A DNA stretch of 64,000 bases from Candidatus Hungatella pullicola (GTDB lineage: Bacteria > Bacillota > Clostridia > Lachnospirales > Lachnospiraceae), in contig DXFU01000043.1 of the NCBI GenBank assembly GCA_019114305.1, positions 62,001-126,000 of the forward strand, written 5' to 3'. This document shows, piece after piece, positions 51,174 through 61,234 of the stretch. The notes under the pieces are model-generated. The model did not search any database, had not been told where the DNA came from, and worked only from the letters and a program-made list of their open reading frames with translations. Made by a program: the position numbers and the translations under genes. The number at the start of each line of letters is the position of its first letter. Within the stretch, counting starts at the first letter, position 1.

Positions 51174-52655
51174 ATGAAATTTGAAAAAGGCGATTTTTGG
51201 AAATATATTTCCCTCAGTGTTCTTGGAATGATTGGTTCGTCCGGAACCATTTTTGCAGATACCTACTTCGTCTCCAGCCGCTTGGGAACCAATGGACTGG
51301 CTTCCCTGAATCTGGTTATTTCCGTCTTTGGCCTGATTAATGGAATAGGCATGATGATGGGAATTGGAGGGGCCGCCCGCTACGCTGTCTGGAAAGCCCA
51401 GGGACAGGATGAAAAAGCCAATGAGAGCTTTACGCTGGCTTTTTTGGGCGCGGCAGGAGCAGGGGTTGTCTTTTTCCTGGCCGGTTTATTTTTTCCTGAG
51501 GCCATTGCCCGAAAATTAGGAGCGGATTCGGATATTCTTCCTATGTGCAGCCTATATCTGAAAACAATTTTATGTTTCGCTCCCTTTTTTCTATTCAACC
51601 ATCTTTTTATGGCATTTATCCGAAATGACGGGAATCCAAAATTATCCATGTGCGCCATGGCGGCCGGAAGTCTGGCTAATATTATTTTGGACTATTTGTT
51701 TTTGTATCCGTGGAATCTGGGAATTTTTGCAGCTGCTTTGGCAACCGGATTATCCCCTGTTATTGGCCTTGGAATTTCCGCCATTCATCTGGCAGCAGGG
51801 AAAAACCAGTTTCATTTCACCGGAAGCAATGGAAAGCTTTTGGAACTGAGAAAAGTCATGGCCCTTGGTTTATCAGCGTTTGTCAACGAATTTTCTTCAA
51901 GCGTTGTACTGGTTGTATTTAACCTGTTGATTTTGAAAACAGCTGGAAATCTGGGTGTCGCCGCCTATGGGATTGTAGCTAACCTGGCCTTAGTGATTTC
52001 AGCTGTTTTTACAGGGATTTCTCAGGGAATTCAGCCTTTGCTGAGCCGGGCCTATGGAAAGAAGGACATGGAACAGATTGGAGACCTGTACAGAAAAGGA
52101 ACAAAAACGGCATTTCTAGTGGGAGTGGCTGTAATAGGAGCAGTAAACGTATTTGCCCCTGTACTGGTATCCTGGTTTAATGGAGAAAAGAATGAAGTGC
52201 TGCAGATCATGGCCCAGAAAGGTCTGCGGCTGTATTTTACCGGATTTTTGTTCGTTGGATATAACTTTGTGACCGCTTCTCTGCTGAGCGCGACAGAGAA
52301 GACGGCCTTTGCCTTTGTGATTTCTTTTTTCCGGGGGTGTATGGGAATTATAATCATGGCATGGTTGTTTTCCGCTATCTTCGGCGCAGATGGAATATGG
52401 ATTTCCTTTCCCTTTGTGGAAGGGACTGCCGTATTGTTTACAAAAATGGCTGGCAGAAGCCATATACCATCTGAGAAGAGGGGAGGTAAACGGTCCCGCC
52501 GTTTATTGCCGGGAGGCATCCCAGGAAAGCAGCTGCTTCTTCCGAAGTCCATAGTACAAAAGTCCGGCAGCGTCTGCCAAAAACCAGCCGATGGGTACAG
52601 ACCACCAGATTCCGGCTACACCTACAGCAGGGATGGCAGAGAGGGCATAGGCTAA
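51174..52655 (+). CDS. MATE family efflux transporter with probable 3' frameshift
   Basis: 493 residues as read. Residues 1-422 are a normal 12-helix MATE protein (VLGMIGSSGTIFADTYFVSS, LGTNGLASLNLV), paralogous to the one at 6141. After the run of five A residues at 52442-52446 the protein changes to a basic, Ser/Gly-rich tail unlike MATE proteins, and it overlaps the converging MATE gene by 153 bases. With one A fewer, the frame reads KWLAEAIYHLRRGE and stops at 52554, which fits a MATE end far better. I therefore suspect a one-base frameshift, real or from sequencing. AGGAGG precedes the ATG. Confidence 0.83.
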   Translation: MKFEKGDFWKYISLSVLGMIGSSGTIFADTYFVSSRLGTNGLASLNLVISVFGLINGIGMMMGIGGAARYAVWKAQGQDEKANESFTLAFLGAAGAGVVFFLAGLFFPEAIARKLGADSDILPMCSLYLKTILCFAPFFLFNHLFMAFIRNDGNPKLSMCAMAAGSLANIILDYLFLYPWNLGIFAAALATGLSPVIGLGISAIHLAAGKNQFHFTGSNGKLLELRKVMALGLSAFVNEFSSSVVLVVFNLLILKTAGNLGVAAYGIVANLALVISAVFTGISQGIQPLLSRAYGKKDMEQIGDLYRKGTKTAFLVGVAVIGAVNVFAPVLVSWFNGEKNEVLQIMAQKGLRLYFTGFLFVGYNFVTASLLSATEKTAFAFVISFFRGCMGIIIMAWLFSAIFGADGIWISFPFVEGTAVLFTKMAGRSHIPSEKRGGKRSRRLLPGGIPGKQLLLPKSIVQKSGSVCQKPADGYRPPDSGYTYSRDGREGIG

Positions 52656-53855
52656 TAATACCCGGGTTCCCAGAGAAATTACAGTAAGGATTACAGACAT
52701 TCCTGGTTTTCCCAATGCCCGGTAAAGACCGTAAAGAAGAAACAGGCAGCCGATGCCGCAGTAAAAGGAGCCTTCTATACGAAGGTATCGGATTCCCTCG
52801 TTAATAATGGCAGTTTCCGATTCATGGATAAACAGGAGCATCAGAGGCCGGGCGAAAAGCTGGACGGCCGCGGATATAATAATGCAGAAAATCAAGGCGG
52901 CAGCCACAGCCCCTTTCAGACCGGAGCGGATGCGTTCTTTTTCCCGGGCACCATAGTTTTGGGCAATGAAAGTGGAAAAAGCGTTGCCAAAGTCCTGTAC
53001 AGGCATATAGGCAAAGGAATCTATTTTTACGGCTGCGGCAAAAGCAGCCATAACGGCAGGACCGAAGCTGTTCACCAATCCCTGAACCATAAGAATTCCC
53101 AGATTCATCACAGACTGCTGAATACAGGTGAGAATAGAAAAGCCTGCGATCTCCCGTACGCAGGAGAATTGGATGTTCCAGTGCCTTTTTTCTACCCGCA
53201 GCTGGGGAACGCGAAACCAGGTGTATAAGGCGATGCCAATGCCGGATATGTACTGGGAAATAACCGTAGCTTCCGCCGCTCCCCCAACGCCACGGTTAAG
53301 CCCAACTACAAACCACAGATCCAAAAGGATGTTCAGTACAGCAGATACTGCCAGAAATGCCAGAGGGGCGGCCGAGTTTCCAACAGCCCGCAGAAGAGAG
53401 GCAAAGTAGTTGTAAAGAAAGGTTGCCGCGATTCCGAAGAAAATCACAGTAAGATATTCCTTCATCAGAGGCCATACCTGGTCCGGCACCTGAAGGAAAT
53501 ACCGAAGAGGATTGGTGAGGGCAAAGGAAAGAACATTGAGAATCAGGGCCAGAGCGGCAATGAGAACAAAGGAAGCGCAGATTCCCTTTTTCAGCCCTTC
53601 CACATCCCTCTGTCCAAAACGGATAGAGAATACGGCTCCGCTTCCCATGCACAGTCCCAGCAGGATGGAAGTGATAAATGTCATTAAGGTAAAGGAAGAG
53701 CCTACAGCTGCCAGGGCGTCGGAGCCTAAGAACTGTCCTACAATTAGGGTATCCGCTACATTGTAGCACTGCTGCAAAAGATTTCCTAAAATCATGGGCA
53801 CGGCAAAACGGAGCATGGACAGCATTACCGGGCCACGGGTTAAATCCCCTTTCAT
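52503..53855 (-). CDS. MATE family efflux transporter (third copy)
   Basis: 450 residues, twelve helices. MKGDLTRGPVMLSMLRFAVP and CYNVADTLIVGQFLGSDALAAVG match the NorM/DinF-like branch and differ from the other two MATE proteins here. I prefer ATG 53855; a GTG four codons earlier is possible. It is transcribed divergently from an Lrp-family regulator and has a strong promoter overlapped by a palindrome, so local control is plausible. Its 3' end overlaps the converging MATE gene. Confidence 0.9.
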   Translation of the reverse strand: MKGDLTRGPVMLSMLRFAVPMILGNLLQQCYNVADTLIVGQFLGSDALAAVGSSFTLMTFITSILLGLCMGSGAVFSIRFGQRDVEGLKKGICASFVLIAALALILNVLSFALTNPLRYFLQVPDQVWPLMKEYLTVIFFGIAATFLYNYFASLLRAVGNSAAPLAFLAVSAVLNILLDLWFVVGLNRGVGGAAEATVISQYISGIGIALYTWFRVPQLRVEKRHWNIQFSCVREIAGFSILTCIQQSVMNLGILMVQGLVNSFGPAVMAAFAAAVKIDSFAYMPVQDFGNAFSTFIAQNYGAREKERIRSGLKGAVAAALIFCIIISAAVQLFARPLMLLFIHESETAIINEGIRYLRIEGSFYCGIGCLFLLYGLYRALGKPGMSVILTVISLGTRVLLAYALSAIPAVGVAGIWWSVPIGWFLADAAGLLYYGLRKKQLLSWDASRQ

Positions 53856-53887
53856 ATACTCACACACTTTCTATTTGAAATATAAAA

Positions 53888-53902
53888 CTTACATTATGTA
53901 AG
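53888..53902. promoter_or_regulatory. Palindromic operator candidate
   Basis: CTTACAT-T-ATGTAAG, a perfect 7-bp inverted repeat with one central base, 2-16 bases downstream of the MATE -10 box, where a bound repressor would block transcription. The divergent Lrp-type gene is the nearest regulator. Confidence 0.6.
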
Positions 53903-53903
53903 A

Positions 53904-53932
53904 ATTATACGAGATAGATAAGGTTTCGTCAA
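53904..53932 (-). promoter_or_regulatory. Promoter of the third MATE gene
   Basis: Minus strand TTGACG (53932-53927), 17-base spacer, TATAAT (53909-53904). Confidence 0.8.
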
Positions 53933-54034
53933 TGATGTAATTCCATTTTGAGAGATGCGGATTGCATTTCGGGGAGAAGATAAGTATAATGGAAAAAATT
54001 GGATTATACCACTGTTTAGAAAGGAAGAAGAACC

Positions 54035-54493
54035 ATGTTTCTGGAAGGACTGGATGAGCTGGATCAGAAGATTGTGCGTCTGCTTATTGAAAATGCCAGG
54101 ATGTCTTATTCGGATATCAGCCATGAAGTTGGAATTTCCCGTGTGGCGGTGAAGGCCAGAATACAGGCCCTGGAACAAAGGGGAATTATTGAAGAATATA
54201 CAACCATTATTAACCCGCAGAAAATCAGCGGGGCAGTATCCTGCTATTTTGAAATAGAAGCCGCGCCGGAGGAGTTGGGTCAGGTAATTGACATACTGAA
54301 AAGCAATGAAACCATCACCCAAATCTATCGGGTGACTGGCAGGAATAAACTTCATGTTCACGCAGTGGCATCCTCGGGAGATGAGATGGAGAAACTGATG
54401 GAAAAAACCATAGATACCCTTCCGGGGGTGGTAAGCTGCAGCTGCAACATAATCCTGTCACGGATTAAGGATATTAAGGGACTGAGGTTATAA
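54035..54493 (+). CDS. Lrp/AsnC family transcriptional regulator
   Basis: 152 residues. The N-terminal winged helix-turn-helix (LDELDQKIVRLLIENARMSY, then VGISRVAVKARIQALEQRG) is followed by an RAM/ligand-binding domain (VSCYFEIEAAPEELGQVI, ITQIYRVTGRNKLHV). Such proteins sense amino acids as dimers or octamers. GGAAGAAG is before the ATG. Divergent to a MATE exporter, which it may control. Confidence 0.9.
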   Translation: MFLEGLDELDQKIVRLLIENARMSYSDISHEVGISRVAVKARIQALEQRGIIEEYTTIINPQKISGAVSCYFEIEAAPEELGQVIDILKSNETITQIYRVTGRNKLHVHAVASSGDEMEKLMEKTIDTLPGVVSCSCNIILSRIKDIKGLRL

Positions 54494-54508
54494 AACGCTC
54501 TTTGACAG

Positions 54509-54553
54509 AACAAAGGAAGGCAGGGCTAAAAGCCATGTCTTCCTTTTTCTGTC
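54509..54553 (+). terminator. Terminator after the Lrp-type gene
   Basis: AAGGAAG (54512-54518) pairs with TCTTCCTT (54538-54545), with inner GGCT/AGCC pairing, followed by TTTC. It separates the gene from the converging icd gene. Confidence 0.7.
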
Positions 54554-54564
54554 CGGCAGAAATA

Positions 54565-55764
54565 TTACTGCAGTCTCTTCGCAATGGCTTTAATGAAGTC
54601 TTCGCTGTTAAGTACAACAGGATTTGGATTGGTGGTGATTAAAGCCAGATCTTTGGTCATTTCTCCGGATTCTATGGTGTCAATGGTAGCTTTCTCCAAT
54701 CGGTCGGCAAAGGCCTGGAGTTCCTTGTTGCCGTCTAATTCTCCTCTCTTGCGGAGCGCTCCCGTCCATGCGAAGATGGTTGCTACAGAGTTGGTGGAGG
54801 TTTCCTCGCCTTTTAAGTGCTTGTAGTAATGGCGCTGTACAGTTCCGTGAGCCGCTTCATATTCGTAATCACCGTCGGGGGACACCAGAACGGAGGTCAT
54901 CATAGCCAGTGAGCCGAAGGCGGAGGATACCATATCGCTCATGACATCACCGTCGTAATTTTTGCAGGCCCAGATGTAGCCGCCCTCAGACTTCATAACA
55001 CGGGCAACAGCGTCATCAATAAGGGTATAGAAGTATGTAATGCCAGCTTTGCTGAATTTTTCCTCATACTCCTTTTCAAAGATTTCCTGGAAAATATCTT
55101 TGAAGGTGTGATCGTATTTCTTGGAGATGGTATCTTTGGTGGCAAACCACAGATCCTGCTTCGTATCCAAGGCGTAATTAAAACAGCTTCTGGCAAAGCT
55201 TTCAATGGATTTGTTTATGTTATGCATACCCTGAACAATGCCCGGGCCGTCGAAGGCGTGAACCAGTTCCCGGGTCTCGCTTCCATCTTCTGCTGTGTAT
55301 ACCAGCTCTACTTTTCCTGCTCCGGGGATTTTCATTTCGCTGCCTTTGTACACATCACCGTAAGCATGTCTTGCGATAGTAATAGGCTTTTTCCAGTTCT
55401 TTACACATGGTTCAATGCCCTTCACCACAATGGGAGCACGAAAAACGGTTCCGTCCAGAATGGCGCGGATGGTTCCGTTAGGGCTTTTCCACATTTCCTT
55501 CAGATTATATTCTTTTACACGGGCCGCATTTGGAGTAATGGTAGCGCATTTTACAGCTACTTTATACTTCTTGGCAGCGTTTGCGGAATCGATGGTTACC
55601 TGATCGTTGGTCTGATCCCGGTACTCAAGGCCTAAATCATAATATTCAGTCTTTAAATCAATAAAAGGAAGGAGAAGGTGGTCTTTGATCATCTTCCACA
55701 GAATCCTGGTCATTTCGTCGCCGTCCATCTCAACGATGGGGGTTGTCATTTTTATTTTTTCCAT
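54565..55764 (-). CDS. icd: NADP-dependent isocitrate dehydrogenase, homodimeric eukaryotic type
   Basis: 399 residues, the length and order of the IDH1/2-like subgroup rather than E. coli Icd. Substrate motif [17 protein letters not shown], metal Asp residues in [14 protein letters not shown] and [10 protein letters not shown], and cofactor segment [13 protein letters not shown] with the His-Gly-Thr loop and Arg typical of NADP use. It makes 2-oxoglutarate and NADPH. AAGGAGG lies upstream of the ATG. A single gene with its own promoter. Confidence 0.94.
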   Translation of the reverse strand: MEKIKMTTPIVEMDGDEMTRILWKMIKDHLLLPFIDLKTEYYDLGLEYRDQTNDQVTIDSANAAKKYKVAVKCATITPNAARVKEYNLKEMWKSPNGTIRAILDGTVFRAPIVVKGIEPCVKNWKKPITIARHAYGDVYKGSEMKIPGAGKVELVYTAEDGSETRELVHAFDGPGIVQGMHNINKSIESFARSCFNYALDTKQDLWFATKDTISKKYDHTFKDIFQEIFEKEYEEKFSKAGITYFYTLIDDAVARVMKSEGGYIWACKNYDGDVMSDMVSSAFGSLAMMTSVLVSPDGDYEYEAAHGTVQRHYYKHLKGEETSTNSVATIFAWTGALRKRGELDGNKELQAFADRLEKATIDTIESGEMTKDLALITTNPNPVVLNSEDFIKAIAKRLQ

Positions 55765-55801
55765 GTGCGTGTCCTCCTTAAACTATTACGTGTTATGTAT
55801 A

Positions 55802-55830
55802 AGTATACGACGAAACTCCTTTTGACACAA
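55802..55830 (-). promoter_or_regulatory. Promoter of icd
   Basis: Minus strand TTGTGT (55830-55825), 17-base spacer, TATACT (55807-55802). A TTGACA on the other strand (55822-55827) overlaps its -35. Confidence 0.6.
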
Positions 55831-55900
55831 GCTGAAAATGGAACGGCTGCCCATTGAGGCGCATATGCTAGGACATGGAAGTATGATAGGGAGGTGCGGA

Positions 55901-56152
55901 ATGTCGGAAAAAATTCAGCTGACAGAACTGAGAAAAGGCCAGATGGCAGTGATTACTGATCTGGCCTTTTTTGATGATATGAGAAGGCGGCTGCAGGATC
56001 TGGGATTTGTGAAAGGGGCCTGTGTCCGGTGCGTGGGGATCAGTCCCTTGGGAGATCCTGCGGCTTATGAGATTGGGGGAGGGGTAATCGCCCTGCGAAG
56101 AGAGGACTCTTCCCGTATTCTGGTGGAAAGGGAGGAAGGATCATGGGATTGA
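55901..56152 (+). CDS. feoA: FeoA-like ferrous iron transport accessory protein
   Basis: 83 residues, an SH3-like FeoA domain: LTELRKGQMAVITDL, RRRLQDLGFVKGACVRCV and SPLGDPAAYEIGGGVIALRRED are the diagnostic segments. It assists FeoB. The start at 55901 is chosen because GGGAGGTG lies 5-9 bases upstream; longer readings give an atypical N-terminus. It overlaps feoB by 10 bases. Confidence 0.92.
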   Translation: MSEKIQLTELRKGQMAVITDLAFFDDMRRRLQDLGFVKGACVRCVGISPLGDPAAYEIGGGVIALRREDSSRILVEREEGSWD

Positions 56153-58314
56153 CCAGGAAATCCACGGGAACTGCTTCTGTGGATCAGGGCTTGGCAATAG
56201 AAAAGAGAAAAGAAACAGACCGGGTGATTGCCTTGGCGGGAAGTCCCAATGTGGGGAAAAGCACCGTTTTCAATGCCCTTACAGGATTGAGACAGCATAC
56301 GGGAAACTGGTCGGGAAAAACGGTTTCCAACGCCCAGGGATATTGCAGGGATGGGGAACAGGGCTATGTACTGGTGGATATTCCGGGCTGCTATTCTCTG
56401 GAGGCCAGATCTGCGGAGGAGAAGGCGGCAAGAGATTTTGTATGTTTTGGACATCCGGACGGAGTGGTAGCGGTCTGTGACGCTTCCTGTCTGGAGCGGA
56501 ATCTGCCCTTGGTTCTGCAGCTTTCTCTGGTGTGCGATCATCTGGTTGTGTGTGTCAATCTGATGGATGAGGCAAAAAAGAAAAAAATTCATTTAAGGCT
56601 GCCTCTGCTGGAAAAGCGTCTGGGCTGTCCGGTGGTGGGAACAAGCGCCAGAAGCAAAGAAGGGCTGGATGGAATTTATGAAGGACTTAGAACGGTTTTT
56701 CATGATACTAAGAAAAGAAAGGAGGAAATGGTATTTCCCGTTTACATTGAGGAAGCCGTTTCCAGGGTGAAGGGACTGTTAGACAAGTATTTCGGCTGTC
56801 CGGGGCAGTCTAAGTGGATGGCTCTTAAACTTCTGGAAGCAGTACCGGAGAAGGGAGAGAATCAGATACTTCACTGGCTGTCTTCTGCCTGCGGCCGTTC
56901 AGGCAGGGAGGAAGATGACAATTATTATAAATTATGCCGGACCTTGGATGAAATCAGAAAGCAGTGGGAGGAGGAAAAAATTGACAAAGGAAAGATTCGG
57001 GATGACATAGCTATGGCTTATGTGGCCAGGGCCGCCAGTTTATGCCAGGGAGTGGTATCCTGTGAAAACCCGGACTGCCGTCTGGCGGACAGAAGGCTGG
57101 ATCAGCTGTTTACCAGCCGTGCCACCGGATTTCCCATTATGATACTTCTTCTTTTTCTGATTTTCTGGCTGACTATGTCGGGAGCCAATTATCCCTCCAA
57201 ACTTTTGTCCGATCTGCTTTTTGGGCTGGAAGAGCCGTTAACCGCCGCGGTAAAACGTCTGGGAGCTTCTGACTTTTTATGCGGGCTGTTGATTCAGGGG
57301 ATGTATCGGGTACTGGCGTGGGTGGTATCTGTTATGCTTCCTCCTATGGCTGTATTTTTTCCTTTATTTACTCTTTTGGAGGATTTCGGCTATCTGCCCA
57401 GAATGGCTTTTAATCTGGATCGATGTTTTAAGGGCTGTAAGGCCTGCGGGAAACAGGCTCTTACCATGGCTATGGGGTTTGGCTGCAATGCGGCCGGGGT
57501 GGTGGGCTGTCGGATTATCGATTCCCCAAGGGAACGGATGATTGCTATGCTGACCAACAGCTTTGTGCCATGCAACGGAAGATTTCCAACTATGGTTGCT
57601 ATCATTACTATGTTTTTTGCCGGAGGGATACAGGGGGGAGCCGGCGGGCTTAAATCAGCGGCAATTTTATCTGGAGTCATAATTTTTGGAGTGGCTGTAA
57701 CCCTTGGTGTTTCCAAGCTTCTGTCTATGACCATTTTAAAGGGGCTTCCATCTTCCTTTACCCTGGAGCTTCCTCCCTATCGGAAACCTCAGGTGGGCAG
57801 GGTGTTTATTCGCTCCGTTCTGGACCGGACGGTATTTGTGCTGGGCCGGGCAGCAGCTGTAGCGGCGCCTGCAGGAATTCTGATCTGGCTGATGGCCAAT
57901 ACCTGGATTGGGGGAGAGACCGTTCTGTCCCTATGTGCCGGCTTTCTTGATCCCTTTGGAAGACTTCTGGGCATGGACGGAGTAATTCTTATGGCTTTTA
58001 TTCTTGGATTTCCTGCTAATGAAATCGTGGTTCCAATTATCCTTATGACCTATATGGCCCAGGGGCAGCTGACGGAAATACCGGATTTGAATCTGATGAA
58101 AGCTCTTCTGGTGGAAAATGGATGGACCTGGGTTACGGCTGTGTGTACCCTGCTTTTTTCTCTGATGCACTGGCCCTGCTCCACCACCTGCCTTACCATT
58201 AAAAAGGAATCGGGAAGCTTTTGGTGGATGGCAGCTGCCATTGGGATTCCTACAGCTGTGGGAATGGCAATTTGTTTTCTGGTGGCGTCGGCCGGCCGAC
58301 TTTTCCTTTCCTAG
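56143..58314 (+). CDS. feoB: Ferrous iron transporter FeoB
   Basis: 723 residues. N-terminal G domain: G1 GSPNVGKST, G3 DIPGCYSL, G4 NLMD, G5 TSAR, followed by a GDI-like helical domain and a C-terminal membrane part with two Gate motifs (GFGCNAAGV and the later FPANEIVVP). A Cys pair and RCFKGCKACGKQ lie before the first Gate. It imports Fe2+, needed here for the many iron-sulfur proteins. It overlaps feoA, showing coupling. Confidence 0.95.
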   Translation: MGLTRKSTGTASVDQGLAIEKRKETDRVIALAGSPNVGKSTVFNALTGLRQHTGNWSGKTVSNAQGYCRDGEQGYVLVDIPGCYSLEARSAEEKAARDFVCFGHPDGVVAVCDASCLERNLPLVLQLSLVCDHLVVCVNLMDEAKKKKIHLRLPLLEKRLGCPVVGTSARSKEGLDGIYEGLRTVFHDTKKRKEEMVFPVYIEEAVSRVKGLLDKYFGCPGQSKWMALKLLEAVPEKGENQILHWLSSACGRSGREEDDNYYKLCRTLDEIRKQWEEEKIDKGKIRDDIAMAYVARAASLCQGVVSCENPDCRLADRRLDQLFTSRATGFPIMILLLFLIFWLTMSGANYPSKLLSDLLFGLEEPLTAAVKRLGASDFLCGLLIQGMYRVLAWVVSVMLPPMAVFFPLFTLLEDFGYLPRMAFNLDRCFKGCKACGKQALTMAMGFGCNAAGVVGCRIIDSPRERMIAMLTNSFVPCNGRFPTMVAIITMFFAGGIQGGAGGLKSAAILSGVIIFGVAVTLGVSKLLSMTILKGLPSSFTLELPPYRKPQVGRVFIRSVLDRTVFVLGRAAAVAAPAGILIWLMANTWIGGETVLSLCAGFLDPFGRLLGMDGVILMAFILGFPANEIVVPIILMTYMAQGQLTEIPDLNLMKALLVENGWTWVTAVCTLLFSLMHWPCSTTCLTIKKESGSFWWMAAAIGIPTAVGMAICFLVASAGRLFLS

Positions 58315-58418
58315 CGGGGGAAACAGACCCTTTGCGCGCTGCAGAATGTCCGTCTGTGGTTGACTTCTCCCCCTGGCTGATGCTATAATTTTATTTCAGC
58401 AAACAGGAGGGAAAAAGC

Positions 58419-59285
58419 ATGGAGGCACAAGGAATCCGTCTGAATAAATTCTTAAGTGAAGCAGGAGTCTGCTCCCGCAGAGAGGCTGACCGGCTGGCGG
58501 AGGAAGGACGTATTACCATAGACGGCAGAGAGGCAAGGCCGGGAGACAGAGTCTTGCCGGGACAAAAGATTGTTTGTATGGGACGGACAATTACCGCGGG
58601 AGGCAGAGGGGAATCTCCCACCGGGCAGAAGACAGATGGAGCAGAGAAAAAGGACAGCACAAAAAATGGGGAAAGTCATAAGGCGGAACCTGTATTTTTG
58701 GCTGTGAATAAGCCAAAAGGGATTGTGTGTACCACTTCCACCAGAGACAGAGCGGAAAATATTGTGGATATGGTAGGATATCCTGTAAGAATTTATCCGG
58801 TGGGACGGCTGGATAAAGACTCAGAGGGCCTGATTTTTATGACGAACCAGGGAGATCTGGTGAATAAAATCATGCGCAGCGGCAATTATCATGAAAAAGA
58901 ATATCTGGTGGGAGTGAACCGCCCTGTGACAGATGAATTTATACAGAAAATGAGACAGGGAGTTTATCTGGAAGAGCTGGATACAGTGACCAGGCCCTGT
59001 TTTGCGGAGAAAACCGGGAATCGTTCCTTCCGTATTATATTGACCCAGGGGCTGAACCGGCAGATCCGCCGGATGTGTATGGCTCTGGGCTATCGGGTGA
59101 GGAATCTGAAGCGGGTTCGGATTATGAATGTGAGGCTGGGGGATCTGCCCTCAGGACAGTATCGGAATCTGACCCGGGAAGAATACCGGGATCTTCTGAG
59201 CCAGCTGAAGGATTCTTCCAATCAGCCGGCAGCAATGAGAGACGAGGAAAGGAGAGGCGCATGGACGAAAAAATCACCAAAATGA
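58419..59285 (+). CDS. Pseudouridine synthase, RluF/RsuA family
   Basis: 288 residues. An N-terminal S4 domain (RLNKFLSEAGVCSRREADRL) and a linker of about 35 polar residues precede the catalytic domain, with the Asp in YPVGRLDKDSEGLIF and the motif LTQGLNRQIRRM. The family modifies rRNA; RluF-like site (23S U2604) is likely but RsuA/RluB are not excluded. The reading frame ends inside ligA by 25 bases. AGGAGG lies before the ATG. Confidence 0.88.
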   Translation: MEAQGIRLNKFLSEAGVCSRREADRLAEEGRITIDGREARPGDRVLPGQKIVCMGRTITAGGRGESPTGQKTDGAEKKDSTKNGESHKAEPVFLAVNKPKGIVCTTSTRDRAENIVDMVGYPVRIYPVGRLDKDSEGLIFMTNQGDLVNKIMRSGNYHEKEYLVGVNRPVTDEFIQKMRQGVYLEELDTVTRPCFAEKTGNRSFRIILTQGLNRQIRRMCMALGYRVRNLKRVRIMNVRLGDLPSGQYRNLTREEYRDLLSQLKDSSNQPAAMRDEERRGAWTKKSPK

Positions 59286-61234
59286 AAGAGCTGATTGCTG
59301 TTCTTTCGGAAGCGGGAAAAGCCTATTATCAGGAAGACCGGGAGATTATGAGCAATTATGAATACGATAAGCTGTATGATGAGCTGCTGAAGCTGGAACA
59401 GGAAACAGGGGTTGTTTTGTCCAAAAGCCCTACCCAGAAGGTTGGATACGAGGTTTTAAGCCAGCTTCCCAAGGAAGCCCATGAAAGTCCCATGCTTTCC
59501 CTGGATAAGACAAAAAGCACGGCAGATCTGGAAGAATGGCTGGGAGATCAGAAGGGAGTTCTCTCCTGGAAGTTAGATGGTCTGACGGTTGTTCTTACTT
59601 ACAGAGACGGAAAGTTAGAAAAGGCAGTAACAAGAGGAAATGGGGAGATTGGAGAGGTAATTACCAACAATGCCCGTGTATTTGCCAATATTCCTTTGAA
59701 TATTTCCTATAAAGGGGAATTGGTCATTCGCGGAGAGGCTGTAATTAAGTACTCTGATTTCAATCGTATTAATGAAAGCATTGAAGATGTGGACGCAAAA
59801 TATAAAAATCCCCGGAATCTGTGCAGCGGCTCTGTGCGCCAGCTGAACAACCAGATTACGGCACAGCGGAATGTGCATCTTATGGTTTTTGCCCTGGTAA
59901 AAGCCGATGGCGTGGATTTTGAAAATTCCAGGGAAAAACAGTTTCAGTGGCTGAAAGCTCAGGGCTTTGAGGTAGTGGAGTATCGAAAGGTTGACCGAAA
60001 TACCATTGCCCAGGCAGTGGAAGAGTTTGCCCAGGCCATTGGGGAGTATGATATTCCGTCAGACGGTCTTGTGCTTCTTATGGATGATATTGCTTACGGA
60101 GATTCTTTGGGAAGAACGGCCAAGTTTCCCCGGAATGCCATTGCCTTTAAGTGGGCGGATGAGGTGAAGGAGACAACCCTGAATTTCATTGAGTGGAGTC
60201 CGTCCAGAACGGGGCTGATTAACCCGGTGGCAGTATTTGAACCGGTGGAACTGGAAGGAACCACCGTAAGCCGGGCCAGTGTCCACAATCTGAGTATTAT
60301 GGAGTCTCTGGCTTTGGGGGAGGGAGACAGGATCACTGTATATAAGGCAAATATGATTATTCCCCAAATCGCGGAAAATCTTACAAGAAGCGGGAAGATT
60401 ACAGTCCCCTGCCGCTGTCCGGTGTGTCAGGGACTTACGGAAGTCCGCCAGGTCAATGACGTAAAAAGCCTTTACTGCACCAACCCGGACTGCCAGGCAA
60501 AACGGATTAAAAGCTTTGCCCTTTTTGTAAGCCGGGATGCCATGAACATAGACGGACTTTCAGAGGCAACTCTGGAAAAATTCATTGGAGCAGGTTTTAT
60601 CCGCCAATACAAAGACATTTTCCATCTGGATCAGTATGAGGAGGAGATTACCTCTATGGATGGATTTGGGAAAAAGTCTTACGACAATCTGATTTCGGCT
60701 ATTAAGCGAGCTTCCCATACCACACTGCCCCGGCTGGTGTACAGTCTGGGAATTCCGGGAATTGGCCTTGCGGGAGCGAAACTGATCTGCCGGAAGTTTC
60801 AGTACGATTTTGACAAAATGCGCAGGGCTTCCGCCCAGGAGCTGACGGCCATAGACGGAATCGGAGCCGTGCTGGCGGAAGGGTGGATGGAATATTTCCA
60901 AAATGAAAAAAATAACCAGGCCGTAGACGGGCTTTTGGAGGAGCTGACTTTTGAGTCGGAAGAGGAGCCGGAAGGAGAGGCCATTTTTGAGGGAATGAGT
61001 TTTGTGGTGACAGGCTCGGTTCATCATTTCGCCAACCGCAAGGAACTGCAGAAAGTAATTGAGGCCAGAGGAGGCAAAGTGACAGGTTCTGTTACCTCCA
61101 AGACTGCCTATTTGATTAACAATGATACCCAGTCAGCTTCTTCAAAGAATAAAAAAGCAAGGGAACTGGGGATTCCTGTGATATCAGAGGAAGATTTTAT
61201 AAAGATGCTGGGGGAAGAAAGCAATGCCGATTAA
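59261..61234 (+). CDS. ligA: NAD-dependent DNA ligase LigA
   Basis: 657 residues. Ia domain, then the adenylation domain with the AMP-accepting Lys in [10 protein letters not shown], and RGEAVI and KWADEVKE motifs; an OB-fold, a four-Cys zinc finger (CRCPVCQ and CTNPDCQAK), HhH repeats and a C-terminal BRCT domain ([14 protein letters not shown]). It seals nicks using NAD+. The usual TRGDG-x-x-GEDVT motif reads [12 protein letters not shown]. The start at 59261 has AAAGGAGAGG upstream and overlaps the pseudouridine synthase gene; metA overlaps its end. Confidence 0.93.
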   Translation: MDEKITKMKELIAVLSEAGKAYYQEDREIMSNYEYDKLYDELLKLEQETGVVLSKSPTQKVGYEVLSQLPKEAHESPMLSLDKTKSTADLEEWLGDQKGVLSWKLDGLTVVLTYRDGKLEKAVTRGNGEIGEVITNNARVFANIPLNISYKGELVIRGEAVIKYSDFNRINESIEDVDAKYKNPRNLCSGSVRQLNNQITAQRNVHLMVFALVKADGVDFENSREKQFQWLKAQGFEVVEYRKVDRNTIAQAVEEFAQAIGEYDIPSDGLVLLMDDIAYGDSLGRTAKFPRNAIAFKWADEVKETTLNFIEWSPSRTGLINPVAVFEPVELEGTTVSRASVHNLSIMESLALGEGDRITVYKANMIIPQIAENLTRSGKITVPCRCPVCQGLTEVRQVNDVKSLYCTNPDCQAKRIKSFALFVSRDAMNIDGLSEATLEKFIGAGFIRQYKDIFHLDQYEEEITSMDGFGKKSYDNLISAIKRASHTTLPRLVYSLGIPGIGLAGAKLICRKFQYDFDKMRRASAQELTAIDGIGAVLAEGWMEYFQNEKNNQAVDGLLEELTFESEEEPEGEAIFEGMSFVVTGSVHHFANRKELQKVIEARGGKVTGSVTSKTAYLINNDTQSASSKNKKARELGIPVISEEDFIKMLGEESNAD

